A stretch of DNA of 64,000 nucleotides from Gammaproteobacteria bacterium (GTDB taxonomy: Bacteria > Pseudomonadota > Gammaproteobacteria > Pseudomonadales > Halieaceae), in the NCBI GenBank assembly GCA_024742415.1, contig JANSYN010000002.1:62001-126000 (forward strand), read 5' to 3'. The notes beneath the pieces were generated by a model. The model was given only the letters and a program-made list of their open reading frames with translations, made no database searches and was not told the origin of the DNA. Every line of letters starts with the position of its first letter. The first letter of the stretch is position 1. Position numbers and translations under genes: made by a program. This document shows, piece after piece, positions 43,518 to 53,711 of the stretch.

Positions 43518-43532
43518 GCGCCGCTCCGGCGC
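43518..43532. terminator. Hairpin between convergent SDR and Rieske genes
   Basis: GCGCCGCTCCGGCGC forms a perfect six-base stem with a three-base loop in the 100-base convergent gap. No T-run follows on either strand, so intrinsic termination is only possible. Confidence 0.3.
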
Positions 43533-43579
43533 GCAGGGCTTAGAGCCTCCACTGCGCGTATGCACGCTGCGAACCATAC

Positions 43580-44803
43580 CTAGGATTGCTGCGCGTCGTT
43601 TATCTGCCGCGCGAGATAACGTTGGAACAACCACACGGGCTCTTCCAACGCATTCAGAGGGCCCGGCCTGTACGCCGCCGAAGACAGGCCCGCCTGCACC
43701 GCGCTGCACATCTCCATGTCTTCCAGGTGAAACGTGCGCATAAGCTCCGTTTCGGTTGCCAGCGTCTGTTGGTAGTGTTCATCGTCCATGGCGTCGGGAT
43801 GCACCAGCATTGTCGTATGCAACTCCATGCGTCCGGCGGCCACAGGCTGCAGGCGATACCAGTACACGCGGTCCGGCGCGACAAAAAACAGGGCGGTCGG
43901 CGCGGCCAGGTAAACGGTCCACTCAAGGAAGTCGTCTGCGAGCAGCGCCGGCATGGGCGTAAAACTCACAAGCTGGGGCTCACCGTCCTGTACTTTTTGC
44001 TGTAGCGACGGCGCCAGCGGCAGATGACAAACCTGGTAATGCTCGCCCTCTTTATCCGTCCAGCACCCCTGCGCCGGCATAACAGGCTGAAACAGCTCGT
44101 GATGCGCCCCGGCGTGGTGGTAGGGCTCCATAAAATTTTCTACCAGCACTTTCCAGTTGAAAGCGCAGTCCCAGGCGATGTCGGCCACCATGACCAGTTC
44201 TTCCAGCTGCCAGCGCCCAAGGGACGCCTCAAGTCCACCGAACTGCTCGGTAATGACAGCGGCATCACCGCTGAAGTTGACAAAGACCAGCCCCTGCCAA
44301 ACGACGCTGCGAAAGGCGTGCAGTGCCAGTTCCCCACCGGCCACTTCCGGGTGTTCCTTCATGAACGGTGCACCCCTGAGCCGGCCATCGAGCCCGTAGA
44401 CCCAGTGATGGTACGGACAGCGAAAGGCGCTACAGTTACCCTGCTGCGCATGTCCGAACTCCGGTGGCATGACATCCATACCGCGGTGCGCGCAAACGCG
44501 CGACAATACCTTGATGCCCTGCTCACCAGTGTTTACGACTGTGAGGCGCTCTCCCAGGAGATCGAGGTTCACATAGTCGCCGGCGGCGGTTAACTGCGAC
44601 ACATGCGCTACGCTGAGCCACTGGCGCTTGAGAATGGCCTCACACTCCCAGGCGAAGTGGTGCTCGTCGGTATAAGCATCGGCCGGCAGCGCGTGGGCAC
44701 TGGCAAGGGGTTTTTGTGCAGTGGCGCAAATCGCAGCGTGCAATGGCTCAAGCGAATCCAGCGCGCTTGCACCATCCCTTGCCAGAATTCTGCTCACAGT
44801 CAT
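43580..44803 (-). CDS. Rieske-type ring-hydroxylating oxygenase, alpha subunit
   Basis: A 407-residue Rieske non-haem iron oxygenase. The [2Fe-2S] ligands are C104-x-H106 and C129-x-x-H132. The mononuclear iron site lies in NWKVLVENFMEPYHHAGAH, with His229/230 and His234. The layout resembles both aromatic-ring dioxygenases and the choline/carnitine/betaine monooxygenase group. No reductase or ferredoxin gene is adjacent. The gene is convergent with the SDR and stands alone. Whether it acts on aromatics or quaternary amines cannot be decided here. Confidence 0.9.
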   Translation of the reverse strand: MTVSRILARDGASALDSLEPLHAAICATAQKPLASAHALPADAYTDEHHFAWECEAILKRQWLSVAHVSQLTAAGDYVNLDLLGERLTVVNTGEQGIKVLSRVCAHRGMDVMPPEFGHAQQGNCSAFRCPYHHWVYGLDGRLRGAPFMKEHPEVAGGELALHAFRSVVWQGLVFVNFSGDAAVITEQFGGLEASLGRWQLEELVMVADIAWDCAFNWKVLVENFMEPYHHAGAHHELFQPVMPAQGCWTDKEGEHYQVCHLPLAPSLQQKVQDGEPQLVSFTPMPALLADDFLEWTVYLAAPTALFFVAPDRVYWYRLQPVAAGRMELHTTMLVHPDAMDDEHYQQTLATETELMRTFHLEDMEMCSAVQAGLSSAAYRPGPLNALEEPVWLFQRYLARQINDAQQS

Positions 44804-45121
44804 GGTCTTTCGGCTTTCAGCACAGGCGTGCGCATGACGTTACCCTTCAGTGGCTTGATTGCTCGCCCGCCTGGCCAGGATTTGGTACGCGCCAGGCTGA
44901 GCACTGTGCTACAGGCTTTGCAATATATATGCCATACAACATGTATAGCGGCGGGAAAGCCGGCAGCACGCGTGATTCCAGCGCAGTATGGGCGTACGCA
45001 CACGCAGGGAGGTCGACCCTATGGATTAAGGGGTGGTTTCAGGCGTGGTTTCGGGCGTGCTTGGCGCCGCCACATGCACCAATAAGGGCTGCCATGCGAG
45101 CCCTAACGGTGCAACGCAGCG
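44804..45121. other. Intergenic region upstream of the Rieske gene
   Basis: 318 bases. An AT-rich core with ATATATAT near 44925-44932 could hold the Rieske promoter. A 12-base imperfect tandem repeat, GTGGTTTCAGGC then GTGGTTTCGGGC, lies at 45033-45056. No gene is recognised. Confidence 0.4.
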
Positions 45122-46129
45122 CTACTTGCCCTCGCCCAGCGCTTTGATGTTCTGCTCCAGCAACTTCAATTGCTGCTTCAGGTCTGCAGCAAGACCTGCA
45201 CTACCACGATCGGCCTTGATGGTTTCCAGTTGCGCTTTCAACTCGGCACGGCTCGCTTCGAGTTGCGAAATCTCCCTGGCCTTGTCGAAGACAATGTCTT
45301 CGGCATCCGGGCTCTCGACGACGGCTTGCAGGGCGGGCTCGGGAGGCAAAATTCGCGTGTCGGCATCCTGTGTAATGTGGCGCGTGATGGTTGGCGAGGC
45401 TATCTCCACCCCGGCGCCATGCAGCACGTAGAGTATTTTCTTGTTCAATTCAGAACGCGCGGTGAGGTTTCTGTCCACATCGGCAAGCAACCCGGCTACG
45501 CGATACTGTACGGAAAAATCTCCCAGCGAGAGCAGATGTACAAAGGGGTCATCAAGCCCGGCCTCGGCTGCGGCCTGCAGCAAAAGGGCTTCCACTTCTG
45601 CAGCGGCGTGATCGTATCCCAGCGACACCGACGCAGAAATAATCACCCCGGAACTGCGCATCACGGTGACGCCCTGGTTGATAAACGTGGCATTGGGCAG
45701 CGCGATCAACTCACGATTTTCGGTTTGTATCTCGGTATCGAAAAGGCCACGCCCTGACACCTTGCCAAAAAAGTCGCCCACGCGAATAAAGTCGCCGACG
45801 TCAAAGGGCAGCGTCACCCGCAACATCACAGTGGCCATAAAATTGGTCACAAACGGCGCAGAAGAAAGCACGATAACACCCGACAACAACACGCCGATTA
45901 GCCCCAGCACCTGGTTGCGCGTGGATTCAGGCAGCGGTGAGACAACAATAGCGGTAAGGACTGCCGATATCGTCAACACCAGCAGCAACAATTGGCGCGG
46001 CAGTCGCGCTTCACTGCTCAGGGTCTTGTTGCGAGCCAGCAGGAAGTAATGCCCCAGGCCAAGCGCCACAATACTCAAGGCGAGGGTCAATGCCAGCGGC
46101 AGAAAGTTAAGAGGCCATACCAGTTCCAT
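45122..46129 (-). CDS. MscS-family mechanosensitive ion channel
   Basis: A 335-residue small-conductance mechanosensitive channel. Three hydrophobic segments (about 10-30, 45-66, 72-105) precede the MscS beta-domain: LPFDVGDFIRVGDFFGKVSGRGLFDTEIQTENRELIALPNATFI read in two parts across about 110-155. The C-terminal 60 residues are Lys/Glu-rich and predict coiled coil, longer than in E. coli MscS. It would release solutes on hypo-osmotic shock. It lies downstream of the RND operon on the same strand, 121 bases away. Confidence 0.9.
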   Translation of the reverse strand: MELVWPLNFLPLALTLALSIVALGLGHYFLLARNKTLSSEARLPRQLLLLVLTISAVLTAIVVSPLPESTRNQVLGLIGVLLSGVIVLSSAPFVTNFMATVMLRVTLPFDVGDFIRVGDFFGKVSGRGLFDTEIQTENRELIALPNATFINQGVTVMRSSGVIISASVSLGYDHAAAEVEALLLQAAAEAGLDDPFVHLLSLGDFSVQYRVAGLLADVDRNLTARSELNKKILYVLHGAGVEIASPTITRHITQDADTRILPPEPALQAVVESPDAEDIVFDKAREISQLEASRAELKAQLETIKADRGSAGLAADLKQQLKLLEQNIKALGEGK

Positions 46130-46250
46130 AGGAAGCTACCGTCGATGCCGTACTTTGATAATCGCGCGATCAGGCAACATGAGCAAGGTCATCCGCAGGA
46201 CAGGCGCCGGTAGGGCGCGCCGCTTCGCAGTGGGCTTTCTGTGGGCGGTA

Positions 46251-49200
46251 TCAGTGCCTGGCATGACTGGCAGTGCGCCGGCCCTGCCACTCCAGCGCCA
46301 TCACTGTCAGTGCCGGCAGCATAGTCAGCGTCACAAGCATCGCCCCGATGATGCCAAACATGACGATCACGCCCACACCCCGGTAGAGCTCTGTCCCGGC
46401 GCCCGGGATCAACACCAGGGGGGCCAGGCCGAACAGGGTGGTGATAGTCGACATCGCTATGGGCCGCAGGCGGGTTTCGACCGCTTCCGTGACTGCAGCC
46501 AGGGGCAACAGACCCTCCTTCACGTTTTCTACGGCGCGATGCACCACAAGAATCGGGTTGTTGACCACAGTGCCCATGAGAATCAGGAATCCAAGCATGG
46601 AAATCATATCGAAGGGTTGCACGATCGCCGCCATACCCAGCGCAGGCAACATCGCACCCACCCCGTTTAGCAAAGCCAGGCCAACAATGCCTCCCGCTAC
46701 GCCTACTGGTATCGAAGTCAGAATCAACAAGGGGTAGCCCCAGTGGCTGAAGATCGCCACCATCAGCAGATAAATGACCAGCAGGGCAATCAGGTAGTTG
46801 GCAATCAGCGCCTCACGAGTTGCGTCGAGTTGGTCCGCCGCACCAGAAATCAATACGCTGACACTGGAGGGGATCTCACCCGAGGCGCGCAGGTACTCAA
46901 CCACCTCGCTGCGCACGCGCTCAACCCCGGTTTCCAGCGGTACGCTGCGCGGCGGAATGATATTCAACGTTACGGTGCGCCGCCCGCCCACTCTGCGGAT
47001 TGAACTGGCATCCACGGTTTCAACGATGTCCACGACAGAACCCAGGGGTACTATTTCGCCGCTTGGGGTATACAGCGGTACTTGTGCCAGCGTATCCAGC
47101 ACAACCTCCCGCTGGCTGTTGCTGTACATAAAAATATCAATTTTGTCATCGTCCAGAAAAAACTCATCGACGAATGTGCCGTCAGTCAGGGCAGCGACGT
47201 TGAAACCCAGTTCCTGGGCTGTCATTCCCAGTTCGGCCGCGCGCTCCCAGTCGGGACGTATCTGCACCAGGGGCTGCGCAAGACTCAATGATGAGGGCTG
47301 GCTCTGGATGCGCGGCCCATCGAACACTACCCTGGCCCGGGCATCTGCAGCGGCGGCCACACGATAGATAGCATCGAGATTGGCGCCGGCGATATCCAGG
47401 TTGATACTGCGGGTGCCGCCATCGTTGCTGGTGATTATCGAACCGCGAGCAACGAACGCACGCATTCCGGGGTAGCCACGAAACAGCGTTTCCAGTGCAC
47501 TCATCAAGGCGTCCATATCGGCGGCATCCACTGGCTCGGTAATCACGCGGATACCCTGCGCATCAACCCGCTGGTTGCTGTAACGAATGGGGGGAAACAG
47601 CGTTTCATTACGCTGGAAAGGCGCCGGGTCGGCATCGACGTGCGGCAGCAAGGTTGCGCTGATCTGCTCGGCAATCGACTGCATGGCCGGCAGGTTGTAG
47701 CCCGGCGGCGCACTCATACTGGCAAAGACCTTGGGCTCCTCTCCCTCAGGCAGATATTCCGCAGCGGGAGTCAGCACTACAATAACCGCCAGGCTCACAC
47801 TGGCAGCGACAACCACCGTCAACAACCTGCGTCGCGGATTAGCCAGCAGCGCATTGACCAAAGACAGGGTCAGCGTCCGGCTTGTGCCCATGCGATGGCC
47901 GGCACCGCCCGGCACTGCGGTTTGTGTGCCGCGCACCGAAGCACCCGGCGCCTGCCCCCCGGCAAAATCAAGACGTGCCGCGGCAGTGGGCAGCACCGTC
48001 ACCGCGACCAGCATCGAGGCAACGATCGCCGCCGAAATCGCAATGGCGACATCGGAATACAGTTGGCCCGCCTCCTGTTCAACAAAGGCGACCGGCAGAA
48101 ACACGAGCACCGTCGTCATGGTCGAGGCAAACACTGCCGGCCACACGTTTTGTACACCCGTCAATGCAGCATCAAAACGCGATGCGCCACGACGGCGCTC
48201 GGCGCCGATGCTCTCCAACACCACGATGCTGTTGTCCAGCGTCATGCCAAGGGCAAAGGCTATACCTGCCAGTGAGATTACATTCACGGTACGGCCGGCC
48301 AACAGCAGGCCGAGAAACGCAACGATGACGCAAATGGGGATACCGATCACACCCACCGCAGTGGCGCGACCGGAGCGCAGGAAGAGATACATCACCAGCG
48401 TTGCCAGCAAAGCACCCAGCACCAGGTTCTGCCAGACGTTGGCAATGGAATCTGCGACATAACGCACGTCGTCTGACATCAGGATCATTTCCAGGCCCGC
48501 TGGCTGCAGCAGGTCACGGTTGATGCCCGCCACCACCTCGATCATGTCGCGCTTGATAGCAATCACGTTGGAGCCGGCCTCACGGCGTACCGTCATCATG
48601 ATCTGCGGCCGGCCGTCGAGCGATGCCAGTGAACGCTTTTCGAAGTGATCAAACTGCACGGTGGCAACATCCGACAAGCGAATCACGCGGTCTTCGCTGC
48701 GCGTCAGTATCAGGGATTCGAGCTCCTCGATGCGCTCAAACCGACCCACGGTGCGCAGCAGGTACTGGCGTTTACCCGCTTCCACGTCTCCGCCGGACCG
48801 ATCGCGGTTGCGGCTGCGTATGCGCTCACGCACATCGCTGAGCGTCAGCCCGCGCTGCGCCAGGCGTGCCGGGTCGACCATGATCTGCACCTGGCGCAAG
48901 GTACTGCCCCAGATCTGGATATCTGACACACCAGCCACGCTGGCCATGCGCGGCCGCACATCGTCTTCCAGGAAATCACCCACCAGATCCATATCGACCT
49001 GCCTGGGGTTGCCCGCCATAGGCCGTACCGAGAAAAACATGAAAGAGTTGCTGGAGAAGGAACTCGCCCGAATGTTCGGCTCGTCCACGTTCTCGGGGTA
49101 TGAGGGCACCTGACTTAACGCATTATTCACCCGCACCATCATTTCAGTAATGTCGGTGCCGGCGGGAAATTCCAGATCGATAGACGCCGAACCGGTGCGC

Positions 49201-49445
49201 GCTGTTGCGGTGATGCGCGACAGATTTGGCAGGTTGCGCAGGTAGGCCTCCTGCTCAATCAGGATTTCTTTCTCTACATCTTGTGGTGTTGCGCCCGGCC
49301 AACTGGTCTGCACGCCAATCACGCGCACATCCAGATCAGGGATCATCTGCACCGGTATACGGGTGGCGGCGACAACCCCCAACACGCAGACAATCAGCAC
49401 CACCACAGTGACCAGGATGCCATTGGCCAGGATTTTCTCAAACAT
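46251..49445 (-). CDS. RND efflux transporter permease (HAE1-type)
   Basis: A 1064-residue inner-membrane pump of the resistance-nodulation-division superfamily with the usual internal duplication: helix 1 near 10-28, a large periplasmic loop, helices 2-6 (about 340-495), a second loop and helices 8-12. The LPNLSRITATARTGSASIDLEF and FALGMTLDNSIVVLE segments, the latter with the helix-4 proton-relay Asp, fit the hydrophobe/multidrug rather than metal branch. It starts two bases after the adaptor stop. An outer-membrane channel gene is not next to it and must be elsewhere. Confidence 0.94.
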   Translation of the reverse strand: MFEKILANGILVTVVVLIVCVLGVVAATRIPVQMIPDLDVRVIGVQTSWPGATPQDVEKEILIEQEAYLRNLPNLSRITATARTGSASIDLEFPAGTDITEMMVRVNNALSQVPSYPENVDEPNIRASSFSSNSFMFFSVRPMAGNPRQVDMDLVGDFLEDDVRPRMASVAGVSDIQIWGSTLRQVQIMVDPARLAQRGLTLSDVRERIRSRNRDRSGGDVEAGKRQYLLRTVGRFERIEELESLILTRSEDRVIRLSDVATVQFDHFEKRSLASLDGRPQIMMTVRREAGSNVIAIKRDMIEVVAGINRDLLQPAGLEMILMSDDVRYVADSIANVWQNLVLGALLATLVMYLFLRSGRATAVGVIGIPICVIVAFLGLLLAGRTVNVISLAGIAFALGMTLDNSIVVLESIGAERRRGASRFDAALTGVQNVWPAVFASTMTTVLVFLPVAFVEQEAGQLYSDVAIAISAAIVASMLVAVTVLPTAAARLDFAGGQAPGASVRGTQTAVPGGAGHRMGTSRTLTLSLVNALLANPRRRLLTVVVAASVSLAVIVVLTPAAEYLPEGEEPKVFASMSAPPGYNLPAMQSIAEQISATLLPHVDADPAPFQRNETLFPPIRYSNQRVDAQGIRVITEPVDAADMDALMSALETLFRGYPGMRAFVARGSIITSNDGGTRSINLDIAGANLDAIYRVAAAADARARVVFDGPRIQSQPSSLSLAQPLVQIRPDWERAAELGMTAQELGFNVAALTDGTFVDEFFLDDDKIDIFMYSNSQREVVLDTLAQVPLYTPSGEIVPLGSVVDIVETVDASSIRRVGGRRTVTLNIIPPRSVPLETGVERVRSEVVEYLRASGEIPSSVSVLISGAADQLDATREALIANYLIALLVIYLLMVAIFSHWGYPLLILTSIPVGVAGGIVGLALLNGVGAMLPALGMAAIVQPFDMISMLGFLILMGTVVNNPILVVHRAVENVKEGLLPLAAVTEAVETRLRPIAMSTITTLFGLAPLVLIPGAGTELYRGVGVIVMFGIIGAMLVTLTMLPALTVMALEWQGRRTASHARH

Positions 49446-49447
49446 CG

Positions 49448-50551
49448 CTAACGCTGACCCAACTCACGCACCTGCAGCGGTTGCCCTTCACGCAGTGACT
49501 CGTTGCCGCGCACCACCACGCGGCTGCCCGCCTCAAGGCCGTCGGTAATCTCGACCAGGCCATTGAAACGCAAACCGGTTGTTACTACGCGCTCCGCAGC
49601 GACCAGTGTGCCCTGGGAATCCACCACCACCCACACGACTACGCGGCCATCGGCCAGGCGCAACAGGGCATCGCGTGGCACTACAACACCGTTGCGTTGC
49701 TCGTCGACATCGAGATTGACGCGTGCCGACATACCCGGTCGCATGGCCGCTACTGCATCAACAGGCACGACTCGCAACAGGAACGTGCGCGCTGCAGGGT
49801 CCGTCACCGGCACCAGCGCTGCCAGCCTCGCCGGGTAGCGGCGCTCGCGATCGTTAGCCAGGCTGACGCTGAAACGGGTATTGTCATTGACAAGGTTGAG
49901 GTAATCTTCCGGCACCTGGGCGTCGATGCGCAGTTTATCGGTAGCTACCAGTCCCAGCACCGCAGCGCCGGGCGTCACCCATTCACCGAGCTCCGTTTGA
50001 CGCATGCTGATAACGCCATCAAACGGTGCGCGCAGCCGATGCCGCTCAAGCACGCCACGCTGATAGCTCGCCAGCGCAGCCGCGGATTGCAGCGCGGCCT
50101 CGTCTTCAAGCACCTCGGCTGCGAGATCACGGACCACGGTTTCGGCAATACTGCGCTGCGGCGACAGGGTACGTGCTTCCTCGAGCCTGCGCTGCGCATC
50201 CTGCAGCGCGCTGCGCGCCTGTAACTGCGCGGCCTCGGCACTTTGCCACTGGTAGCGGGCCAACTCTGCATCCAGCTCAAGGAGCAGGTCACCGGCTGCC
50301 ACCCGATCGCCAGCATCCACCGCTATCGATTGCACCAGGCCGCTGGTGGCCACCGAAAGATTTGCCGAACGCTGCGCCGTTACGGTGCCGGTCAGCTGCA
50401 GCTCCTGACGCAAGGGCTGCTGTTGCGCAAGGGCCACCACGACGGGCGCGCGTGGGTCCTGCGCGATCGCAGTCGAAGTCGTAGTCGCGCTCATGAGTAC
50501 CGCAAACGCCAACAGCGCAGCGCCTGAACTACCTGCTCGCCTGTTCTTCAT
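49448..50551 (-). CDS. RND efflux periplasmic adaptor (membrane fusion protein)
   Basis: A 367-residue adaptor of the HlyD/AcrA type. An N-terminal signal (about 1-30, ending AIAQD) is followed by a lipoyl half (GLVQSIAVDAGDRVAAGDLLLELD), a helical hairpin (about 85-160), the second lipoyl half (RLRAPFDGVISMRQTELGEWVTPG) and beta-barrel domains. It bridges the RND pump to an outer-membrane channel. The ATG at 50551 is preferred; the frame opens at 50602. The two-base gap to the pump gene means co-translation. Confidence 0.93.
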   Translation of the reverse strand: MKNRRAGSSGAALLAFAVLMSATTTSTAIAQDPRAPVVVALAQQQPLRQELQLTGTVTAQRSANLSVATSGLVQSIAVDAGDRVAAGDLLLELDAELARYQWQSAEAAQLQARSALQDAQRRLEEARTLSPQRSIAETVVRDLAAEVLEDEAALQSAAALASYQRGVLERHRLRAPFDGVISMRQTELGEWVTPGAAVLGLVATDKLRIDAQVPEDYLNLVNDNTRFSVSLANDRERRYPARLAALVPVTDPAARTFLLRVVPVDAVAAMRPGMSARVNLDVDEQRNGVVVPRDALLRLADGRVVVWVVVDSQGTLVAAERVVTTGLRFNGLVEITDGLEAGSRVVVRGNESLREGQPLQVRELGQR

Positions 50552-50627
50552 AATTTCTTTTGCATGCCGCTGAACAATAAACACCACTTTCATGCCCTGC
50601 ATGTTAGCAGTAATCGATAAACTTAAC

Positions 50628-50650
50628 GGCAGTTGTTGCCCGCAACTGCC
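50628..50650. repeat. Strong hairpin upstream of the RND operon
   Basis: GGCAGTTG at 50628-50635 and CAACTGCC at 50643-50650 form a perfect eight-base stem with a seven-base loop. It is 77 bases upstream of the adaptor ATG and 190 bases before the small periplasmic protein gene. It may be an operator or leader structure. Confidence 0.4.
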
Positions 50651-50839
50651 CAGGTGCAGTGGCTGCTTGAGGCGACCCTGCCCGTATGGGCATTACGGGT
50701 GCGCAACGCCCGCAGAAATCACCCTTGTGCAAGTAGCGGCGTTTCTGCGTATTCTTGCACTGTCAGCGCAGCGGCGCAGCAACGCCAGAACTTCAGGCGG
50801 GGCAGACACACCCCCCGGCCCACCAACGAGACTTGCACC

Positions 50840-51193
50840 ATGAAGAGAACGGTTTTTATGCCAGTTGTGATTGTCGCGGCTTTGCCGCTTGCAAGCCTGG
50901 CAACAGGCTCACCCACACAGCAGGACAGTGCGCGCAGCGCCTGCCAGATGCAGGCGGCGACCCTGCTGCAGCGCTTACAGCGTGAGGTACTGGGGGAGAT
51001 GACGACAGAACAGGCGAACGCGGCCGGTGCGATTGTGCTAGAGGTATGCCAGGCGCAGGAAGAGGCGGCAGACGAGGCGCTGGAACAGGCCGTGATGCAG
51101 GCGCGCGAAGAAGAGCAGGAAAAGGCGTCCAGCTGGCTCACTGAGTCGGCCAAAAAGCCCGGCAACGCAAGATTGAAACGCAAGAGCCACTAG
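50840..51193 (+). CDS. Small exported helical protein
   Basis: A 117-residue protein not recognised as a family. An N-terminal signal (about 1-21, ending ASLATG) precedes a helical mature part rich in Glu, Gln and Ala, with two Cys in SACQM and EVCQAQ that could form a disulfide, and a basic tail. The frame is open upstream to 50633, but the ATG at 50840 begins the signal peptide. Divergent from the RND operon. Confidence 0.6.
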   Translation: MKRTVFMPVVIVAALPLASLATGSPTQQDSARSACQMQAATLLQRLQREVLGEMTTEQANAAGAIVLEVCQAQEEAADEALEQAVMQAREEEQEKASSWLTESAKKPGNARLKRKSH

Positions 51194-51377
51194 TGCGCCG
51201 CAGGCGTGTCTGCTTCGGGGCTGCCCGGCAGCTTGCCAAACAGGCAAGGCGGCCACGCAGTGCTAACCGGCGCGGCGATCTTTTGTTGCCCTCTCGCTAG
51301 CGCTACCTGCCCTGTTGCGACAACGTTGCGCCGCAGCGCTGGCAGCGCAACCACCGTCCCGACGCTCCAGCCCGTGT

Positions 51378-52505
51378 CTAGCGCGTTTGTACATCAACCA
51401 CACCCGGCAGCGTAGACTCGGCCAGCGCCTGCCGGGCAGTCTCATCCGCCAGCAGGTGGGCGGCAAAAAAGCGCACGCCGTAGGCGGCCGCTATCTCACG
51501 GGCCAGTGCGTTATCCAGGTAGGTGAAAGGCTCGCCGGGGTTGGTCTGGCGTACGCCTTCGCCACAGCCGGCGGCAAACCCCGGCACGATGGCGGCTATA
51601 TCCGAGAATGACCAGTGGCCGGCATCCGCCACTTCGACTTTCCAGGACGGGCTGGTGGCCGCTTCGAAGTTGCCGCGCATGAGGAGGTTACCGATTTCCC
51701 CGATACTGTTGTCTTCGCGGGCGACGAGATACAGGGTCGGATCATCAATACGTTCAACTGTCACACCCGGAATGATCGGATTCTCTACCGGGGCTGCCAT
51801 GATAAAGCCAGCGAGAAATCGCGCATCGTCCTGCAGTACCTTGCCAACGGTAACAGCCCCATAGCTATGCCCCGCTACACCCACTCGCGCGCCATCGAAC
51901 CGACCCTGCAGGCCCGGGGGAAGCGCCGCGGAATTGGCAATGAGCAACTCATCGAGCACCGCCGCCACATCGCCCGCGCGTGTTATCAGGAATTCACCGT
52001 TGAGCATGGCACCGGTATCAAACAGGGTGTTCATTAGATGATCCGGGGCAGCCACGGCGATACCGTGACTGGCGAGCCTCTCGGCCAGCGTAAACGATGA
52101 GTAACGCGTGCACTCAAAGCAATGCGAGAACACCACCAGCGGGAGCTTTGCAGGGGCGGCCAAAGGCTCCGCATCCCTGGTTGACGCGGTATCGCGCCTG
52201 GTGCATGCCTCGGGCACGGTTTCCAGCAGTGTGGCCATGGCGTCGCGCTCGTTGCGGTCGGCGGCAAAATCCAGAATCGTTTGCGTCGCACCACCGGCAA
52301 CCGCCGGGTACCAGAGCTCAACGGTAAGCATGCGGCCTTCCCGATCGTTCAGCACCGTGATCGTGGTGTTACCCACCGCATAGGGGCCCTGCTCGTCGTA
52401 GGAGACACTATCGATCACCCGTTGCCCGTCGTTGCCATCAGCACACCCCACCAGTACGGCGAGCACAAGTGGCAGTATCAACACAGGCAGGAGACGGGTA
52501 AGCAT
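51378..52505 (-). CDS. Alpha/beta hydrolase lipoprotein (PAF-acetylhydrolase-like)
   Basis: A 375-residue exported esterase-like protein. The signal peptide ends in LAVLVGC, a lipobox, so it is probably membrane-anchored. The alpha/beta-hydrolase core has VVFSHCFECTRYSSF (oxyanion region), the nucleophile GHSYG, and a His in DAGHWSF near the C-terminus. It resembles the platelet-activating-factor acetylhydrolase/dienelactone-hydrolase group. The frame is open upstream to 52856, but the ATG at 52505 starts the signal peptide. The substrate is unknown. Confidence 0.85.
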   Translation of the reverse strand: MLTRLLPVLILPLVLAVLVGCADGNDGQRVIDSVSYDEQGPYAVGNTTITVLNDREGRMLTVELWYPAVAGGATQTILDFAADRNERDAMATLLETVPEACTRRDTASTRDAEPLAAPAKLPLVVFSHCFECTRYSSFTLAERLASHGIAVAAPDHLMNTLFDTGAMLNGEFLITRAGDVAAVLDELLIANSAALPPGLQGRFDGARVGVAGHSYGAVTVGKVLQDDARFLAGFIMAAPVENPIIPGVTVERIDDPTLYLVAREDNSIGEIGNLLMRGNFEAATSPSWKVEVADAGHWSFSDIAAIVPGFAAGCGEGVRQTNPGEPFTYLDNALAREIAAAYGVRFFAAHLLADETARQALAESTLPGVVDVQTR

Positions 52506-52846
52506 AGCAATGAGCCCTGAATTATTGGTTAGGCAGGCGCCTGACACTATAACCTGTTCATGTGCCTGCTGCCTCCATTGCGTTTTTATCTGAAGCCTGC
52601 GCCGCCCAGATAGGCACTTGGGCCCACGCGCGCCGTGAATATCTGTTTTCGTACTGCAACCATGGGAAAAGCCGGCAGGTTGGATATACTGAGAGTCCAC
52701 CTGACACCGACGGCGCGATGCGGCAGGCGTCTTCGCGGCTAAGTTCTCGGCTAAGATAGCAGGTGCGAGCACCCAACATCTGCTCGTTGTGGGCGGGCAA
52801 GCAGCTACCGGGGCTGGCCAGGCGTTTGTTGCGAGAAGGAGAAACC
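52506..52846. other. Divergent intergenic region, hydrolase / HAD gene
   Basis: 341 bases. A TATACT box lies near 52686-52691. CGGCTAAG occurs twice in close tandem near 52736-52757. No gene or clear promoter pair is seen. Confidence 0.35.
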
Positions 52847-53491
52847 ATGTCATCACAATTCAAGGCGGTGTTGTTTGATTTCGGCGGCGTCTTTACCGAC
52901 TCTCCGTTTCATGCCTTCACCGCCTATGCCCGAAAAATCGGAGCAACGCCTGAGCAGGTCACCGACATTGTCTTTGGCGGCTATGGTGTTGACGGTGACC
53001 ATCCCTGGCACCGGGTCGAGCGCGGTGAGATCACGCTGGAAAGTGCACGCGAGCGCATCATGGCACTGGGCGCGGCACAAGCGCTCCACGTCGATATCTG
53101 GGAAGTCTTCATGGCAATGGCCGAGAACGGCGGTGGCCTGCGTACCGAGTTGGTGGACTACGTCAAAAAGATAGGCGCTGCAGGCATGGCCACCGGCATC
53201 ATCACCAACAATGTATTGGAGTTTAAAGACCACTGGCGCGGCATGTTGCCGGTCGATGAGCTTTTCGGCTTTGTGATCGACAGCAGCGAAGTGGGAATGC
53301 GCAAGCCAAACCCGGCCATTTTTGAGCTGGCACTGGAAACTGCGGGGCTTGGGCCGGAACAGGTGATTTTTCTCGATGACTTTGAGGGCAACGTACTGGC
53401 CGCACGTGCTTTGAATATTGAGTCGATCCTGGTCGATGGTGACGGTGCAAAAACCGTTGCCGACCTCAATGCCGTGCTCAAACTGGCATAG
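52847..53491 (+). CDS. HAD-superfamily hydrolase (sEH-N/ACAD10-like)
   Basis: A 214-residue HAD subfamily IA protein. Motif I is LFDFGGVF with nucleophile Asp11; the usual second Asp is Gly13, as in a group of HADs near the soluble epoxide hydrolase N-domain and ACAD10. Motif II is TNN, motif III lies in VGMRKPNPAIFE, and motif IV is FLDDFEGNV. AAGGAGAAACC before the ATG at 52847 decides the start. It could be a phosphatase on a small organic phosphate, but the missing second Asp makes activity uncertain. Confidence 0.88.
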   Translation: MSSQFKAVLFDFGGVFTDSPFHAFTAYARKIGATPEQVTDIVFGGYGVDGDHPWHRVERGEITLESARERIMALGAAQALHVDIWEVFMAMAENGGGLRTELVDYVKKIGAAGMATGIITNNVLEFKDHWRGMLPVDELFGFVIDSSEVGMRKPNPAIFELALETAGLGPEQVIFLDDFEGNVLAARALNIESILVDGDGAKTVADLNAVLKLA

Positions 53492-53711
53492 CGTATCTGC
53501 AGCCGGTGCTGCGCCACGCTGGTGTGGCGCCGACCGCAACGCTGTCCTTGCTGCGTGCGGTCTAAGCCCAGTGCGCTCGATGGAGCAATCACCAGCTGGC
53601 AACTGGAGCCGTCGTATTCACTGCTTCCACCGTTCGTTCACACGTCTTGCCAGAAAAACGTGCTCAAATAACGCTGGAACAACCAGCACGAACAATAACC
53701 GGAGAAAAATC

